Source: Oscillospiraceae bacterium (GTDB lineage: Bacteria; Bacillota; Clostridia; Oscillospirales; Acutalibacteraceae). From it: a stretch of 64,000 nt of DNA. Location of the stretch: the NCBI GenBank assembly GCA_003526845.1, contig DPVM01000001.1, positions 62,001-126,000 of the forward strand, written 5' to 3'. The notes under the pieces were generated by a model. The model had not been told where the DNA came from and made no database searches. It saw only the letters and a program-made list of their open reading frames with translations. Shown in pieces: positions 7,660 through 16,352 of the stretch. The position numbers were made by a program, and so were the translations under genes. Each line of letters opens with the position of its first letter. Positions within the stretch are counted from its first letter, which is position 1.

Positions 7660-8901
7660 TTATATAATATAATCTTTTAATTGCTTTATGTCGGAAATGT
7701 TCACGGTCGCATCGTACAAAACGCCGTTTTCTGTATATTCTTCGGAGTGAACCGTACCGTCGCGAACAAGTGAAGAAAGTTTCATTTTGTCAAACGGCAA
7801 AAGAATTTTCACCCTTTTTCTGTCCTTGGGCAGTGCGTTTTCTATCGCTGTGAGCAAAGAGTCAATTCCGTCGCCGGTGGCGGCGCTGATTTTGACCGAA
7901 TTTTCAAAGAAATCAAAATCAAGTTCTGTTGGTTTGTCACACTTGTTGAGAACATTTATAATCGGTTTTCCGCTGCAACCGAGGTCGCTCAAAACCGACT
8001 CGGTAACTCTGATATGCTCGGCACATTCATCGCTTGATGCGTCGCAGACATTGAGAATAACATCAGCCCAAACGGCCTCCTCAAGCGTTGAGCGAAACGC
8101 ATCGACAAGCTGATGCGGCAGTCTGCGGACAAGACCTACTGTGTCAACAAGCATAATTTGTCTGCCGTCGGGCAAGACGAGCTTGCGCGCTGTCGGGTCA
8201 AGAGTGGCAAAAAGCTTGTCCTCTTGCAGAACGCCGGCGTCTGTCAATCTGTTCATTAGCGTTGATTTGCCTGCATTTGTGTAACCGACAATGGCAACGC
8301 AAAGTGCACCGTTTTTCTTGCGCCTTTGGTGCATTGCAACACGGCGCTTTTCAACCTTGTCAAGCTCCGCCTTAAGATTTTGTATTCTGAAACGGATATG
8401 CCGCCTGTCGGTTTCGAGTTTTGTTTCACCCGGACCTCTTGTACCTATTCCGCCGCCGAGTCGCGACAGCGCAGTGCCTTTGCCCGAAAGGCGCGGCAAC
8501 GAGTATTTCAGTTGTGCAAGTTCAACCTGAAGTTTGCCCTCGCTCGACCTTGCTCTGCCTGCGAAAATATCAAGTATAAGCGTTGTTCTGTCGATAACAC
8601 GAACGCCTGTCAAGTCCTCAATGTTTCTTATCTGAACGGGCGAAAGCTCGCCGTCGGCAATAATCAAATCGATGTTATGGTTTGAACAAAAGTTGCATAT
8701 TTCCTCAAGTGCACCCTTGCCCATATATGTTGCCGCCTCCGGAGCGGGGCGTTTTTGAATCATTTCGCCGATTATTTCGGCGCCGCTCGTTTTTGCAAGT
8801 TCCTCAAGCTCCGCCATGGAGGACTCGGCGTCATATTCGCCGCAGTCGAGAGAAATCAAAAACGCGCGTTCTTTATTTTCTTCGTTATAATTTTGTGTCA
8901 T
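7660..8901 (-). CDS. hflX: Ribosome-associated GTPase HflX
   Basis: A 413-residue GTPase of normal family length. The N-terminal HflX domain with the glycine-rich LGGGIGTRGPGETKLETDRR loop (about 148-167) precedes a coiled linker and the G domain: G1 GYTNAGKST at 206-214, G3 DTVGLVRRLP, and G4 NKCD. HflX binds the 50S subunit and splits or rescues stalled ribosomes, notably under heat stress. Its start codon overlaps the stop of the upstream penicillin-binding protein gene by one base (TAATG), a sign of translational coupling. The linkage to cell-wall genes is probably operon structure rather than a shared function. Confidence 0.96.
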   Translation of the reverse strand: MTQNYNEENKERAFLISLDCGEYDAESSMAELEELAKTSGAEIIGEMIQKRPAPEAATYMGKGALEEICNFCSNHNIDLIIADGELSPVQIRNIEDLTGVRVIDRTTLILDIFAGRARSSEGKLQVELAQLKYSLPRLSGKGTALSRLGGGIGTRGPGETKLETDRRHIRFRIQNLKAELDKVEKRRVAMHQRRKKNGALCVAIVGYTNAGKSTLMNRLTDAGVLQEDKLFATLDPTARKLVLPDGRQIMLVDTVGLVRRLPHQLVDAFRSTLEEAVWADVILNVCDASSDECAEHIRVTESVLSDLGCSGKPIINVLNKCDKPTELDFDFFENSVKISAATGDGIDSLLTAIENALPKDRKRVKILLPFDKMKLSSLVRDGTVHSEEYTENGVLYDATVNISDIKQLKDYII

Positions 8902-10292
8902 TAATATTTTTCTACCAAAGCCTTAAGCACGCTGTTTGCAATCGGCGCCGCCGTTTTGTGACCCGAATTGCCCTTTTCGACGGTGACAACGAATGCGTAC
9001 GGATGGCTTTCATCTTTCATGTAACCGACAAACCATGCGATATTGTGAGCATCCACATTGTCTATTTGCGCCGTGCCGCTCTTTGCGCAGACATTCAAAT
9101 CGGTGTCCACAACATCATCATATGCCTTTTTGCCGTTGTTTTCCATCAAAGCGCCGATTTTTTGCGCAACTTCACTGCTGAGCATTTTTGTTGTTGATGT
9201 GTTTTTGTAATTAATATCGAGGTTTGCGCCGAGCTGATTTGAAAAGCCCTTGACTATGTTGAATGACGGAGCCTCGCCGCCGTTGCCGATTGCCGCCGCA
9301 ATGCGAAGCATTGTAATCGGTGCAACCCTTGTGTTGCCCTGACCGATACCGGTCCAACCCAAAAGGTCGGTGCCTGCTGCACCGCCGTCAAATTTTCCCG
9401 CAAAGGATACGATTTTGTCGCTGATTGTGACGGACGAGCCTATTCCGAGTTCCTTGGCAGTTGTTTGCAACTTTTCGGTTCCGAGTTCAATTGCGATTTG
9501 AGCGAATACGGCATTGCAGCTGTCCTTAAACGCCTCCTCAAATGTTTCGTGACTGCCATGGTTGGCGTTGCACTTAATCGGAGTGCCCGAGCCTGCGTCA
9601 TATTCGCCGTTGCACTTCCATGTTCTCGTATAAACATCGCTCATGTTTTCAATCGCGCATACGGCGGTGACAATTTTGAATGTCGAGCCGGGCGGATAGT
9701 GAGCGCTGATGAGGCGGTTGATATAGACGCCCTCGTAATCACTGCTTGTTTCCAAATCGTCGGGAACATTGTTTACATCATATGACGGCGAAGAAACCGA
9801 GCACAAAATGTCGCCCGTTTTGTAATTGACAACGGCAACCGTGCCCTTTCTGCCGTTGAGCTTTTTGTATGCAAGGTTGCAAATTTCGCTGTCAACTGTC
9901 AGCGTCATATCATTACCTTTGCCGTATTTTTCTATATTATACACGCCCGAAACTATACTGTATCCGGTAAGTTCGGCGTCAAACTGATTTTGAACGCCTG
10001 TTGAAATAAAGTTTTTAGGGTCGCCGACGATATGGAGAGTCGATTTCCTTGTTGTTTTATCGTCGCTGTAAACACGGTTGCCGTCCTTTGTCGAAACAAG
10101 CGCAACCTTGTTTGAATCGTAAATTGTGCCTGCGGCAATAAGCTCGCCGCTTTTGTAGACATGGTGGTTGTAGCTTTTCATAACCCAGGTGCTGCCCTCG
10201 GTTACGAGCGAATATGTCATAAATCCTATTCCGATAAGAAATGCGAAGGACAAAATCCAAAGGAAAATGCCTCTTTTTGTAATCATTTTCAT
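8901..10292 (-). CDS. Class B penicillin-binding protein (PBP2-like transpeptidase)
   Basis: A 463-residue membrane-anchored transpeptidase with one N-terminal membrane helix (FLWILSFAFLIGIGFMTYSLV). The three penicillin-binding motifs are intact: S203-T-F-K206, S258-C-N260 and K404-S-G-T. It cross-links peptidoglycan outside the membrane and should pair with the SEDS polymerase encoded just upstream, whose gene it overlaps by 4 bases (ATGA). At 463 residues it is compact, like the PbpA proteins of actinobacterial rodA-pbpA clusters rather than the 600-700-residue PBP2 proteins of Bacillus. Division or elongation use cannot be told from sequence alone. Confidence 0.92.
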   Translation of the reverse strand: MKMITKRGIFLWILSFAFLIGIGFMTYSLVTEGSTWVMKSYNHHVYKSGELIAAGTIYDSNKVALVSTKDGNRVYSDDKTTRKSTLHIVGDPKNFISTGVQNQFDAELTGYSIVSGVYNIEKYGKGNDMTLTVDSEICNLAYKKLNGRKGTVAVVNYKTGDILCSVSSPSYDVNNVPDDLETSSDYEGVYINRLISAHYPPGSTFKIVTAVCAIENMSDVYTRTWKCNGEYDAGSGTPIKCNANHGSHETFEEAFKDSCNAVFAQIAIELGTEKLQTTAKELGIGSSVTISDKIVSFAGKFDGGAAGTDLLGWTGIGQGNTRVAPITMLRIAAAIGNGGEAPSFNIVKGFSNQLGANLDINYKNTSTTKMLSSEVAQKIGALMENNGKKAYDDVVDTDLNVCAKSGTAQIDNVDAHNIAWFVGYMKDESHPYAFVVTVEKGNSGHKTAAPIANSVLKALVEKY

Positions 10293-11554
10293 CTTTTCTT
10301 CACACCTCCGAGATAGTTATAGGTGCGTATATCCGAAGCCTTGATGAACGCAAGAAGTCCCCAACAGCTCATCATTGACGAGCCGCCCTGGCTGACAAAC
10401 GGAAGTGTAACGCCCGTAAGCGGCAAAATGTCGGTGATGCCGAAAATGTTGAGCGCACATTGGAACAAAAGAAGTCCTGCGGCGGCAACTGCGCCGATTG
10501 AATAAAATGTTGAGCGTGACGCAATCGAGTTCACAAGTGCCGAAACGGCGATGCATACAAACGAAAGCACAAGCGCAATTGCAAAAATATATCCCCACTC
10601 TTCACAAATCACGCCGAAAATAATATCCGTTGTCGATGCGTAAACATTGCGCACATAGCCGTTGCCGATTCCGAGTCCGAGCAATCCGCCCGACGCCATA
10701 CCGATGAGCACTCTTGACTGCTGAAATCCGCCGCGCTCGTTATAATGCTCCCAAACATGGCGGTATGCGGCAAAGCGCGTTTTAACATATGCTTTGTATT
10801 TAAGCACGATTGCGCCGCCCATGACTGCCGAAACGACAGCCAAAATAATTGTTTTAATATCGCCCGAGTTCATAAAAGCGATGATAAGAAATGTTATAAA
10901 GAAAATCAGCGCCGTGCCGAAATCCTTGATTATGATAAGCGCGCCGACGCACGCAACAGAAAATCCGATAAATGCAATGATGTTTTTTGAGGTTTGGATT
11001 TTTTCAAGCGTTGCCGAGCCTACAAAAACAAATGCTATTTTTACAAATTCCGACGGTTGGAGCGTTACTCCCGCAATTTCAATCCAGTTTCGCGCGCCGT
11101 TTGTCGTTTTTGCTATGACGAGATTTAACAACAGCAGTGCGATTGCCGCAATTGCGACATACAAGCGCATTTTCATACAAAAATCGACATTGCCCATTAT
11201 AAATACAAGGCAAACAAAAATTATAACGCCTGCCAAAATCATTAAAAGCTGTTTAAATGCCGCGTCGGGATTGATACTGCCGATTGTGGCAATTCCCACT
11301 CCGCACAGGAAAAACGCAATAACCTCAAGCTCAAAATTTCGCCTGTGCATCGCAACATAAAATACTATAAGATAAATCCACTCGATTGCAATAAGGCAAA
11401 TCATCGCAAGCAAAACCGAAAACTCGAATTTGCCCTTTGCGTTTGCCGAAATGTAACCGGTGACAAGCTGAAACACGCTCAATACCGCAAGCAAAAGGAA
11501 ATTGTTTACGGGCTTTATTTTAGGTGCTCTTTTATTTTTTACTTTGGAAGCCAT
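10289..11554 (-). CDS. SEDS-family peptidoglycan glycosyltransferase (RodA/FtsW/SpoVE)
   Basis: A 421-residue, ten-helix SEDS protein. Visible family marks are the VTLQPSEFVKIAFVFVG motif (with the conserved Glu), the GGFQQSRVLIGMASGGLLGLG loop, and the LPLTGVTLPFVSQGGSSMM end motif. SEDS proteins polymerise lipid II glycan strands together with a partner class B PBP, here the overlapping downstream gene. The upstream neighbour is a double-FHA membrane protein 15 bases away. RodA, FtsW and SpoVE are not separable by eye, so no symbol is assigned. Confidence 0.93.
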   Translation of the reverse strand: MASKVKNKRAPKIKPVNNFLLLAVLSVFQLVTGYISANAKGKFEFSVLLAMICLIAIEWIYLIVFYVAMHRRNFELEVIAFFLCGVGIATIGSINPDAAFKQLLMILAGVIIFVCLVFIMGNVDFCMKMRLYVAIAAIALLLLNLVIAKTTNGARNWIEIAGVTLQPSEFVKIAFVFVGSATLEKIQTSKNIIAFIGFSVACVGALIIIKDFGTALIFFITFLIIAFMNSGDIKTIILAVVSAVMGGAIVLKYKAYVKTRFAAYRHVWEHYNERGGFQQSRVLIGMASGGLLGLGIGNGYVRNVYASTTDIIFGVICEEWGYIFAIALVLSFVCIAVSALVNSIASRSTFYSIGAVAAAGLLLFQCALNIFGITDILPLTGVTLPFVSQGGSSMMSCWGLLAFIKASDIRTYNYLGGVKKR

Positions 11555-11569
11555 AAAAATCTCCTTTCG

Positions 11570-12310
11570 TTATTTATCATAGAATACGAAAACCTTGTCG
11601 CCGAAGGTCAGCATATCCTCGTCAAAAATCAACTGCGTCTGATTGATATATCTGCCGTTGAGCTTTGTGCCGTTGTGTGAATCAAGGTCGGCGACAGCCC
11701 AACCGCGGCTTGTCTGGTAAATGCGCGCATGGTTTGAGCTTACCGTATCATCAAGAATTTGAATATCGCAATCATTGCCTCTGCCGATAAGCACATCGCG
11801 CTTTTTCAAATAAACGGGGCGCTTTGTTTTGACATCGACAAGCACGCCGTATGCAACTGTATTCGGTGCCGTCTGCACCTGTGAGCGAAGTTGAGTTCTG
11901 CTCTTTTGCGAAAGCGCATCGTCACACTCAAATTTAAGCGGAATGTTGCCGATTGTGATAATATCGCCGTTTTCGATAACAGCCTTGCCGTCGACACGGC
12001 GACCGTTTAGCATAATGCCGACCGTCCTGCCCGATGTGTCGGTGATTACCCATTCTCTGCGCTTTTTTGCGATAACTGCGTGAAAGCGATAAACCGTCGG
12101 GAACGGTAAAACGACATCATTCGCCTTGCTTTTGCCGATTGATGTTTCCCAATGATTGATTTCGATTTCCGACCCGTCATTTTGGTCGATTAGTTTTGCA
12201 AGCGTGTGTATTCTCGGTCTGTTTCTGAAAAGCGAAACAATGCAAACAAGCAGTATAACAACCGCCGCAACCGGTGACACATAGCGCATAGCCGATATGA
12301 GATATTCCAT
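11570..12310 (-). CDS. Membrane protein with two FHA domains
   Basis: A 246-residue protein with one N-terminal membrane helix (VSPVAAVVILLVCIVSLF) and two forkhead-associated domains. The first (about 60-130) has HAVIAKKRREWVITDTSGRTVGIMLNG; the second (about 165-240) has the fuller signature IGRGNDCDIQILDDTVSSNH...DLDSHNGTKLNG. FHA domains bind phosphothreonine peptides. It heads an operon with SEDS and PBP2 genes, as in actinobacterial pstP-rodA-pbpA-pknB clusters, so it probably links Ser/Thr kinase signalling to wall synthesis. No Ser/Thr kinase or PP2C phosphatase gene is present in this window. Confidence 0.88.
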   Translation of the reverse strand: MEYLISAMRYVSPVAAVVILLVCIVSLFRNRPRIHTLAKLIDQNDGSEIEINHWETSIGKSKANDVVLPFPTVYRFHAVIAKKRREWVITDTSGRTVGIMLNGRRVDGKAVIENGDIITIGNIPLKFECDDALSQKSRTQLRSQVQTAPNTVAYGVLVDVKTKRPVYLKKRDVLIGRGNDCDIQILDDTVSSNHARIYQTSRGWAVADLDSHNGTKLNGRYINQTQLIFDEDMLTFGDKVFVFYDK

Positions 12311-12344
12311 AAATCTGCTCCTAAATATACTTTCTTAATTTAAT

Positions 12345-12373
12345 ATAGTAATAATATTTTGTAAAAATGTCAA
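12345..12373 (-). promoter_or_regulatory. Promoter of the FHA-rodA-pbp operon
   Basis: On the minus strand, TTGACA (12368-12373) is followed after 17 bases by TACTAT (12345-12350), 35 bases before the start codon. Confidence 0.75.
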
Positions 12374-12405
12374 GCGGGGCGCGCAATAGTTAACAATTAA
12401 TACAC

Positions 12406-12434
12406 TTGAAATTGCACTCAAGATAATATATACT
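12406..12434 (+). promoter_or_regulatory. Promoter of galM
   Basis: TTGAAA (12406-12411) and TATACT (12429-12434) are 17 bases apart, 32 bases before the galM start. It is divergent from the FHA operon promoter. Confidence 0.65.
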
Positions 12435-12466
12435 CTAACTAACAAATATATAAAGGGGCAATTTTT

Positions 12467-13519
12467 ATGAGTATTTCAAAATCCGTTTTCGGCAAATTAG
12501 ACAACGGAACGGTTATTGATTTATACACAATCACCAACAAAAGCGGTGCAAGCGTTTCGCTTCAAACACTCGGCGCAGGTATTCAGTCAATAAAGGTGCC
12601 TGACAAAAACGGCAATTTGGCGGATGTTGTGCTCGGCTTTGACAATCCGCAGGCATACAAAAATCCCGACAACGGCTATCAGGGCCTTGTTGTCGGCAGA
12701 TGGGCAAACAGAATCCGCGATGCAAAATTCACATTCGAGGGTGTCGAATACAACACTCCGAAAAATCAGGGCACATGGACACTTCACGGCGGCGGCAGAT
12801 TCAGCTTTACACCGTGGGAGGTTGACGACACAAACGACAACGGCGTTACATTTAAGCGCTTTTCGCCCGACGGTGAGGACGGCTTCGGCGGCAATTTCAC
12901 AATGAAGGTTAAATACACTTTTGACGATGACTGCACGCTTAAAATCGAATACATTATTTTGAGCGACAGCGACACTGTTGCCAACCCGACAAATCACGCA
13001 TATTTCAACCTCAGCGGCGACAGCAAGGCAACTGTCGAAAATCATCTTCTTCAAATCAACGCAGATCATTTTACCGAAACCGATGACAGTCAGCTCCCGA
13101 CCGGAGAACTCGGCGAGGTTAAGGGCACGATGATGGATTTCACCTCAATGCACAAAATCGGCGACAAAATCGACGAGCCGTTCAGAGCAATTATCGACGG
13201 CATTGGATATGACAATAACTATTGCTTAAATAAAAAATCGGGCGATTTCACCTGTGCAGCAATCCTTAAGGACGAAAAAAGCGGAAGAAGGCTCGATGTT
13301 TACACCGACCTGCCGGGAATCCAGCTTTATTGCGGCGGCTGGCTCGACAAAAACAACACCGACGGCAAGGGCGACAGCAAGGTTACATATCGCCGCGGCG
13401 TTGCGCTTGAAACACAGTTCTATCCCGACACTGTAAATCATCCGAATTTCCCGTCAAAATTCGTCAAAGCAAACGAAGAGTTTAAAACAACAACCGAATT
13501 CAGATTTTCCGTTGAATAA
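12467..13519 (+). CDS. galM: Aldose 1-epimerase (galactose mutarotase)
   Basis: A 350-residue cytoplasmic mutarotase of normal length. It interconverts alpha and beta anomers of hexoses, feeding the Leloir pathway. The family motifs are visible: VVGRWANRIRDAKF early, the catalytic-histidine segment VANPTNHAYFNLSG, and the C-terminal general-base region GVALETQFYPDTVNHPNFPS with its conserved Glu. A strong AAAGGGG ribosome site precedes the ATG. The gene lies 42 bases before a small phosphatase gene and may share its transcript. Galactose released by the GH112 and GH36 enzymes in this window is a plausible substrate source. Confidence 0.95.
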   Translation: MSISKSVFGKLDNGTVIDLYTITNKSGASVSLQTLGAGIQSIKVPDKNGNLADVVLGFDNPQAYKNPDNGYQGLVVGRWANRIRDAKFTFEGVEYNTPKNQGTWTLHGGGRFSFTPWEVDDTNDNGVTFKRFSPDGEDGFGGNFTMKVKYTFDDDCTLKIEYIILSDSDTVANPTNHAYFNLSGDSKATVENHLLQINADHFTETDDSQLPTGELGEVKGTMMDFTSMHKIGDKIDEPFRAIIDGIGYDNNYCLNKKSGDFTCAAILKDEKSGRRLDVYTDLPGIQLYCGGWLDKNNTDGKGDSKVTYRRGVALETQFYPDTVNHPNFPSKFVKANEEFKTTTEFRFSVE

Positions 13520-13560
13520 AATCAACTGTTTCAACAGTTTTAAACAAGGAATAATACGGG

Positions 13561-14022
13561 ATGATTAAAATAATGTTCGTCTGCCACGGCAACATTTGCC
13601 GCTCGCCAATGGCGGAATTTATACTTAAAGATATGGTTAAGAAAAAGGGCTTGCAGGATGATTTTGTTATCTGTTCAAGTGCTACGAGTACCGAAGAAAT
13701 TTTCAACGGCGTCGGCAATCCCGTTTATCCGCCGGCAAAAGCCGTGCTTGAAAACCACGGAATCAATCCAAACGGAAAGTACGCTGTTCAACTTAAAGCA
13801 AGCGATTACGACAAGTACGATTTGTTCATCGGCATGGACAGCGCAAATATCAGAAATATGAACCGCATTCTCGGCGGCGACAGCAAAGGCAAAATCCGCA
13901 AACTGACAGAATATTCCCACAGCACCGCCGATGTGTCCGACCCATGGTACACGCGCGATTTTGACAAATGCTACAGCGATATTTACAAAAACTGCCAAGC
14001 CTTGCTTGAATCGCTGATGTAA
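13561..14022 (+). CDS. Low molecular weight protein tyrosine phosphatase
   Basis: A 153-residue LMW-PTP of normal size. The P-loop C8-H-G-N-I-C-R14-S is at the extreme N-terminus as in the family, and the general-acid loop DVSDPWYTRDF is near residue 125. These enzymes dephosphorylate tyrosine or arginine residues; in Firmicutes YwlE is an arginine phosphatase. The residue after the first Cys and Gly of the loop (Asn-Ile) does not settle the choice here. It follows galM by 42 bases and is followed by a terminator. Confidence 0.93.
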   Translation: MIKIMFVCHGNICRSPMAEFILKDMVKKKGLQDDFVICSSATSTEEIFNGVGNPVYPPAKAVLENHGINPNGKYAVQLKASDYDKYDLFIGMDSANIRNMNRILGGDSKGKIRKLTEYSHSTADVSDPWYTRDFDKCYSDIYKNCQALLESLM

Positions 14023-14065
14023 AATTTACTCCAAATAAAAATACACAACAAATCATTAAATAAAA

Positions 14066-14107
14066 ACGCAAAGGTTCGGGGATGTACTCCAAAACCTTTG
14101 CTTTTTA
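14066..14107 (+). terminator. Terminator after the LMW phosphatase
   Basis: A 9-bp stem GCAAAGGTT / AACCTTTGC with a 16-base loop is followed by TTTTTATATTT. Confidence 0.8.
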
Positions 14108-14116
14108 TATTTATGC

Positions 14117-14145
14117 TTGACAATGGGGTGCGGGAGTGTTATAAT
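14117..14145 (+). promoter_or_regulatory. Consensus sigma-A promoter of the aldolase gene
   Basis: Perfect TTGACA (14117-14122) and perfect TATAAT (14140-14145) with a 17-base spacer, the best promoter match in the window. Confidence 0.88.
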
Positions 14146-14153
14146 TGCTTTGT

Positions 14154-14181
14154 CGCTTAAAAGCTTTAAAGTGCTAAAGCG
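14154..14181 (+). promoter_or_regulatory. 28-bp imperfect palindrome at the transcription start
   Basis: Outer arms CGCTT / AAGCG and a central CTTTAAAG form an imperfect 28-base palindrome that begins 9 bases after the -10 box. It could be an operator or a 5' mRNA hairpin. No regulator is known. Confidence 0.4.
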
Positions 14182-14211
14182 TTGAATAAAAAAGAAAAAG
14201 AGGTAACGGCT

Positions 14212-15189
14212 ATGACACCGAGAAAAGGAAACCTTATGTCCGTGCGTAACGATATAAAGGTGCTTGACGCAACAATCAGGGACGGCGGACTTTGCAACAA
14301 TTTTGAATTTACAGATGAATTTGTTACCGAGCTTTATAAAACAAATATCAAAAGCGGCGTTGATTATATGGAATTCGGCTATCGTGCGTCAAAAAATCTT
14401 TTTGACCCGGCAAAATTCGGAAAGTGGAAATTTTGCAGCGAAGAGGATATCCGCGCAATCGTCGGCGAAAATGTGAGCGATATGAAAATATCGGTTATGG
14501 CGGATGTCGGCAGATGCGATTTTAAAACCGATTTCATTCCGAAAAGCGAAAGCGTTATTGATTTGGTGCGTGTTGCGTGCTATATTCACCAAATACCTGC
14601 CGCAATCGAAATGATTGAGCATTTCAAGGGGCTCGGATACGAGGTAAGCTGCAACATTATGGCAATTTCACAAGCAAGCACCGAGCAGATTGACGAGGCA
14701 CTCAATATGCTTTGCGAATCAAGCGTTGACATCATTTATCTTGTTGACAGCTACGGCTCGCTTTATCCCGAAAACGCGGCAAAGCTTGCGCAAAAATATC
14801 TTGATAAAGCTGAGGCGGCAGGCAAAAAGGTCGGTTTCCATGCACACAACAACCAAAACCTTGCGTTTGCAAACACAATCGAAACGATGTCTTACGGCGT
14901 TTCATATCTTGACGCAACCGCAATGGGCATGGGCAGAGGCGCCGGAAACTGCCAGATGGAACTGCTTTTGGGATTTTTGAAAAACCCGAAATACAGCCTT
15001 TACAGCCTGCTGACTTTCATTGAAAAATACATGATTCCGCTCAAGCAAAGCGGCGTTGTCTGGGGATATGATTTGCAATATATGATGACGGGTCAGCTCA
15101 ACCGCCACCCGAGAGAGGCGATGGCATTCACTGCCGAAAAGCGCTCCGATTACTGCGAATTTTACAAGCAGCTGCTTGACAACGATTAA
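14212..15189 (+). CDS. HMGL-like aldolase-family protein (4-hydroxy-2-oxovalerate aldolase-like)
   Basis: A TIM-barrel enzyme of the DRE-TIM metallolyase superfamily, 325 residues from the chosen start. The metal and substrate marks are present: LDATIRDGGLCNNFEF (the DATIRDGG box) near the N-terminus, IYLVDSYGSLYPE, and GFHAHNNQNLAFANT (the HxHNN metal site). The family makes or breaks C-C bonds next to a carbonyl, but no acetaldehyde dehydrogenase partner is nearby and the substrate is unknown. The ATG at 14212 was chosen because AAGAGG lies 8 bases upstream. A TTG at 14182 in frame has no ribosome site and would put the palindrome inside the leader. Confidence 0.75.
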   Translation: MTPRKGNLMSVRNDIKVLDATIRDGGLCNNFEFTDEFVTELYKTNIKSGVDYMEFGYRASKNLFDPAKFGKWKFCSEEDIRAIVGENVSDMKISVMADVGRCDFKTDFIPKSESVIDLVRVACYIHQIPAAIEMIEHFKGLGYEVSCNIMAISQASTEQIDEALNMLCESSVDIIYLVDSYGSLYPENAAKLAQKYLDKAEAAGKKVGFHAHNNQNLAFANTIETMSYGVSYLDATAMGMGRGAGNCQMELLLGFLKNPKYSLYSLLTFIEKYMIPLKQSGVVWGYDLQYMMTGQLNRHPREAMAFTAEKRSDYCEFYKQLLDND

Positions 15190-15207
15190 ATTTAAAAACA
15201 CATAAAC

Positions 15208-15247
15208 AAAGCAACCGAAATACACACTGCATCTCGGTTGCTTTTTA
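15208..15247 (+). terminator. Terminator between convergent aldolase and histidine kinase genes
   Basis: An 11-bp stem AAAGCAACCGA / TCGGTTGCTTT is followed by T's on the plus strand and a weaker T-run on the minus strand, so it may serve both convergent units. Confidence 0.8.
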
Positions 15248-15260
15248 TATACCTATTATA

Positions 15261-16352
15261 TTATATATTATTGCTTTTTTCATCAAGCGGTAGAGATACG
15301 GTGAACTCGGTGCCCTCATATGGCTTGCTGTCGATAGTGATTTTGCCGTTGTTCAAATCAACAATTCGCTTGACTATCGACAAACCGAGGCCGTTGCCTT
15401 GTGTGTTACGGCTTGAATCGGCTTGATAAAACTTGTCAAAAATATGCGACACCGTTTCGTTATCCATACCGCAACCGGTGTCCTTGATTTTTACAACGGC
15501 AGTGCCGCCGTCGGCATAGACCGAGCAGTAAATACTGCCGCCCTCGCCCGTACATTTGATTGCGTTTTTAATGAGATTTATCCAAACCTGATTCATCATA
15601 TCCTCGTTACCGCAATAGGTAACGGGGTCAAACTTGCCCTCGAGCGAAATATTTTTTTGCATCCAATCCTGCTGCAGGAAAATCGCGCATTTTCGTATTT
15701 GCTCATCAAGCGAATACGGCGCAACATCGGGCACAATCTGCGTGTTTTCGTACTTATTGAGCAAAAGAATATTTGTTGTGAGCGACGAAAGGTGCTTTGA
15801 CTCGTCAATGATAATATCGACATATTCCCTTTGCTCGTCGGTGAGGTTGTCACCCTTGAGCCTGCGCGCAAAACCGTTGATTGATGAAACGGGAGTTTTG
15901 TATTCGTGCGAAATAGTGTCGATAAAATCGTTTCGCATAACCTCGATGCTGTTCAGCTCACGCGCAGTTTTATTTACGGTTTGCTTAAGCTGACGGATAA
16001 TCGCAAGGTCCTTGTCGCACGGCAAATCGACATCGAAATCACCGCCGGAAAGCCGATTCATCGCCTTGATAACATCGTCAATCGGCTTTGTGTAATGGGC
16101 GCAAATTATGCTTGCGAGTATCGCGCCGACAATGTTGCACACAATGACGATGATTGCAAGAATCCAAAACGCAGGCAGTGTGCCGTATTTGATAATATCA
16201 AAAAACACAAGTAAATAATAAATTGCAACCGCAAGCAGTGACGATGACAGCAAAACGACAAAAACCGACAGCGCCATTGCAAGGCGAATGTTTAAATTTG
16301 CATTATCCTTAAATATTGTCTTTTTTTTGTTATTTTTTGATTTGCTTTTCAT
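15261..16352 (-). CDS. Membrane sensor histidine kinase (EnvZ/PhoR type)
   Basis: A 363-residue sensor kinase. Two membrane helices at about residues 22-50 and 60-85 enclose only a very short outside loop (FFDIIKYGTLPAFW), followed by HAMP (about 86-138), the dimerisation and H-box with His149 in DTISHEYKTPVSSI, and the HATPase domain (N box NLIKNAIKCT, G1 IKDTGCGMD, G2 GNGLGLSIV). The tiny sensor loop suggests that it senses the membrane or acts with another protein. Its start lies inside the end of the response-regulator gene (23-base overlap), which makes them one two-component unit. Confidence 0.93.
   Translation of the reverse strand: MKSKSKNNKKKTIFKDNANLNIRLAMALSVFVVLLSSSLLAVAIYYLLVFFDIIKYGTLPAFWILAIIVIVCNIVGAILASIICAHYTKPIDDVIKAMNRLSGGDFDVDLPCDKDLAIIRQLKQTVNKTARELNSIEVMRNDFIDTISHEYKTPVSSINGFARRLKGDNLTDEQREYVDIIIDESKHLSSLTTNILLLNKYENTQIVPDVAPYSLDEQIRKCAIFLQQDWMQKNISLEGKFDPVTYCGNEDMMNQVWINLIKNAIKCTGEGGSIYCSVYADGGTAVVKIKDTGCGMDNETVSHIFDKFYQADSSRNTQGNGLGLSIVKRIVDLNNGKITIDSKPYEGTEFTVSLPLDEKSNNI

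Noticed and set aside
8682..9197. A 171-codon plus-strand frame opposite hflX and the PBP gene
   Set aside because: It is a shadow of the well-supported minus-strand genes, with arginine-rich composition and no ribosome site.
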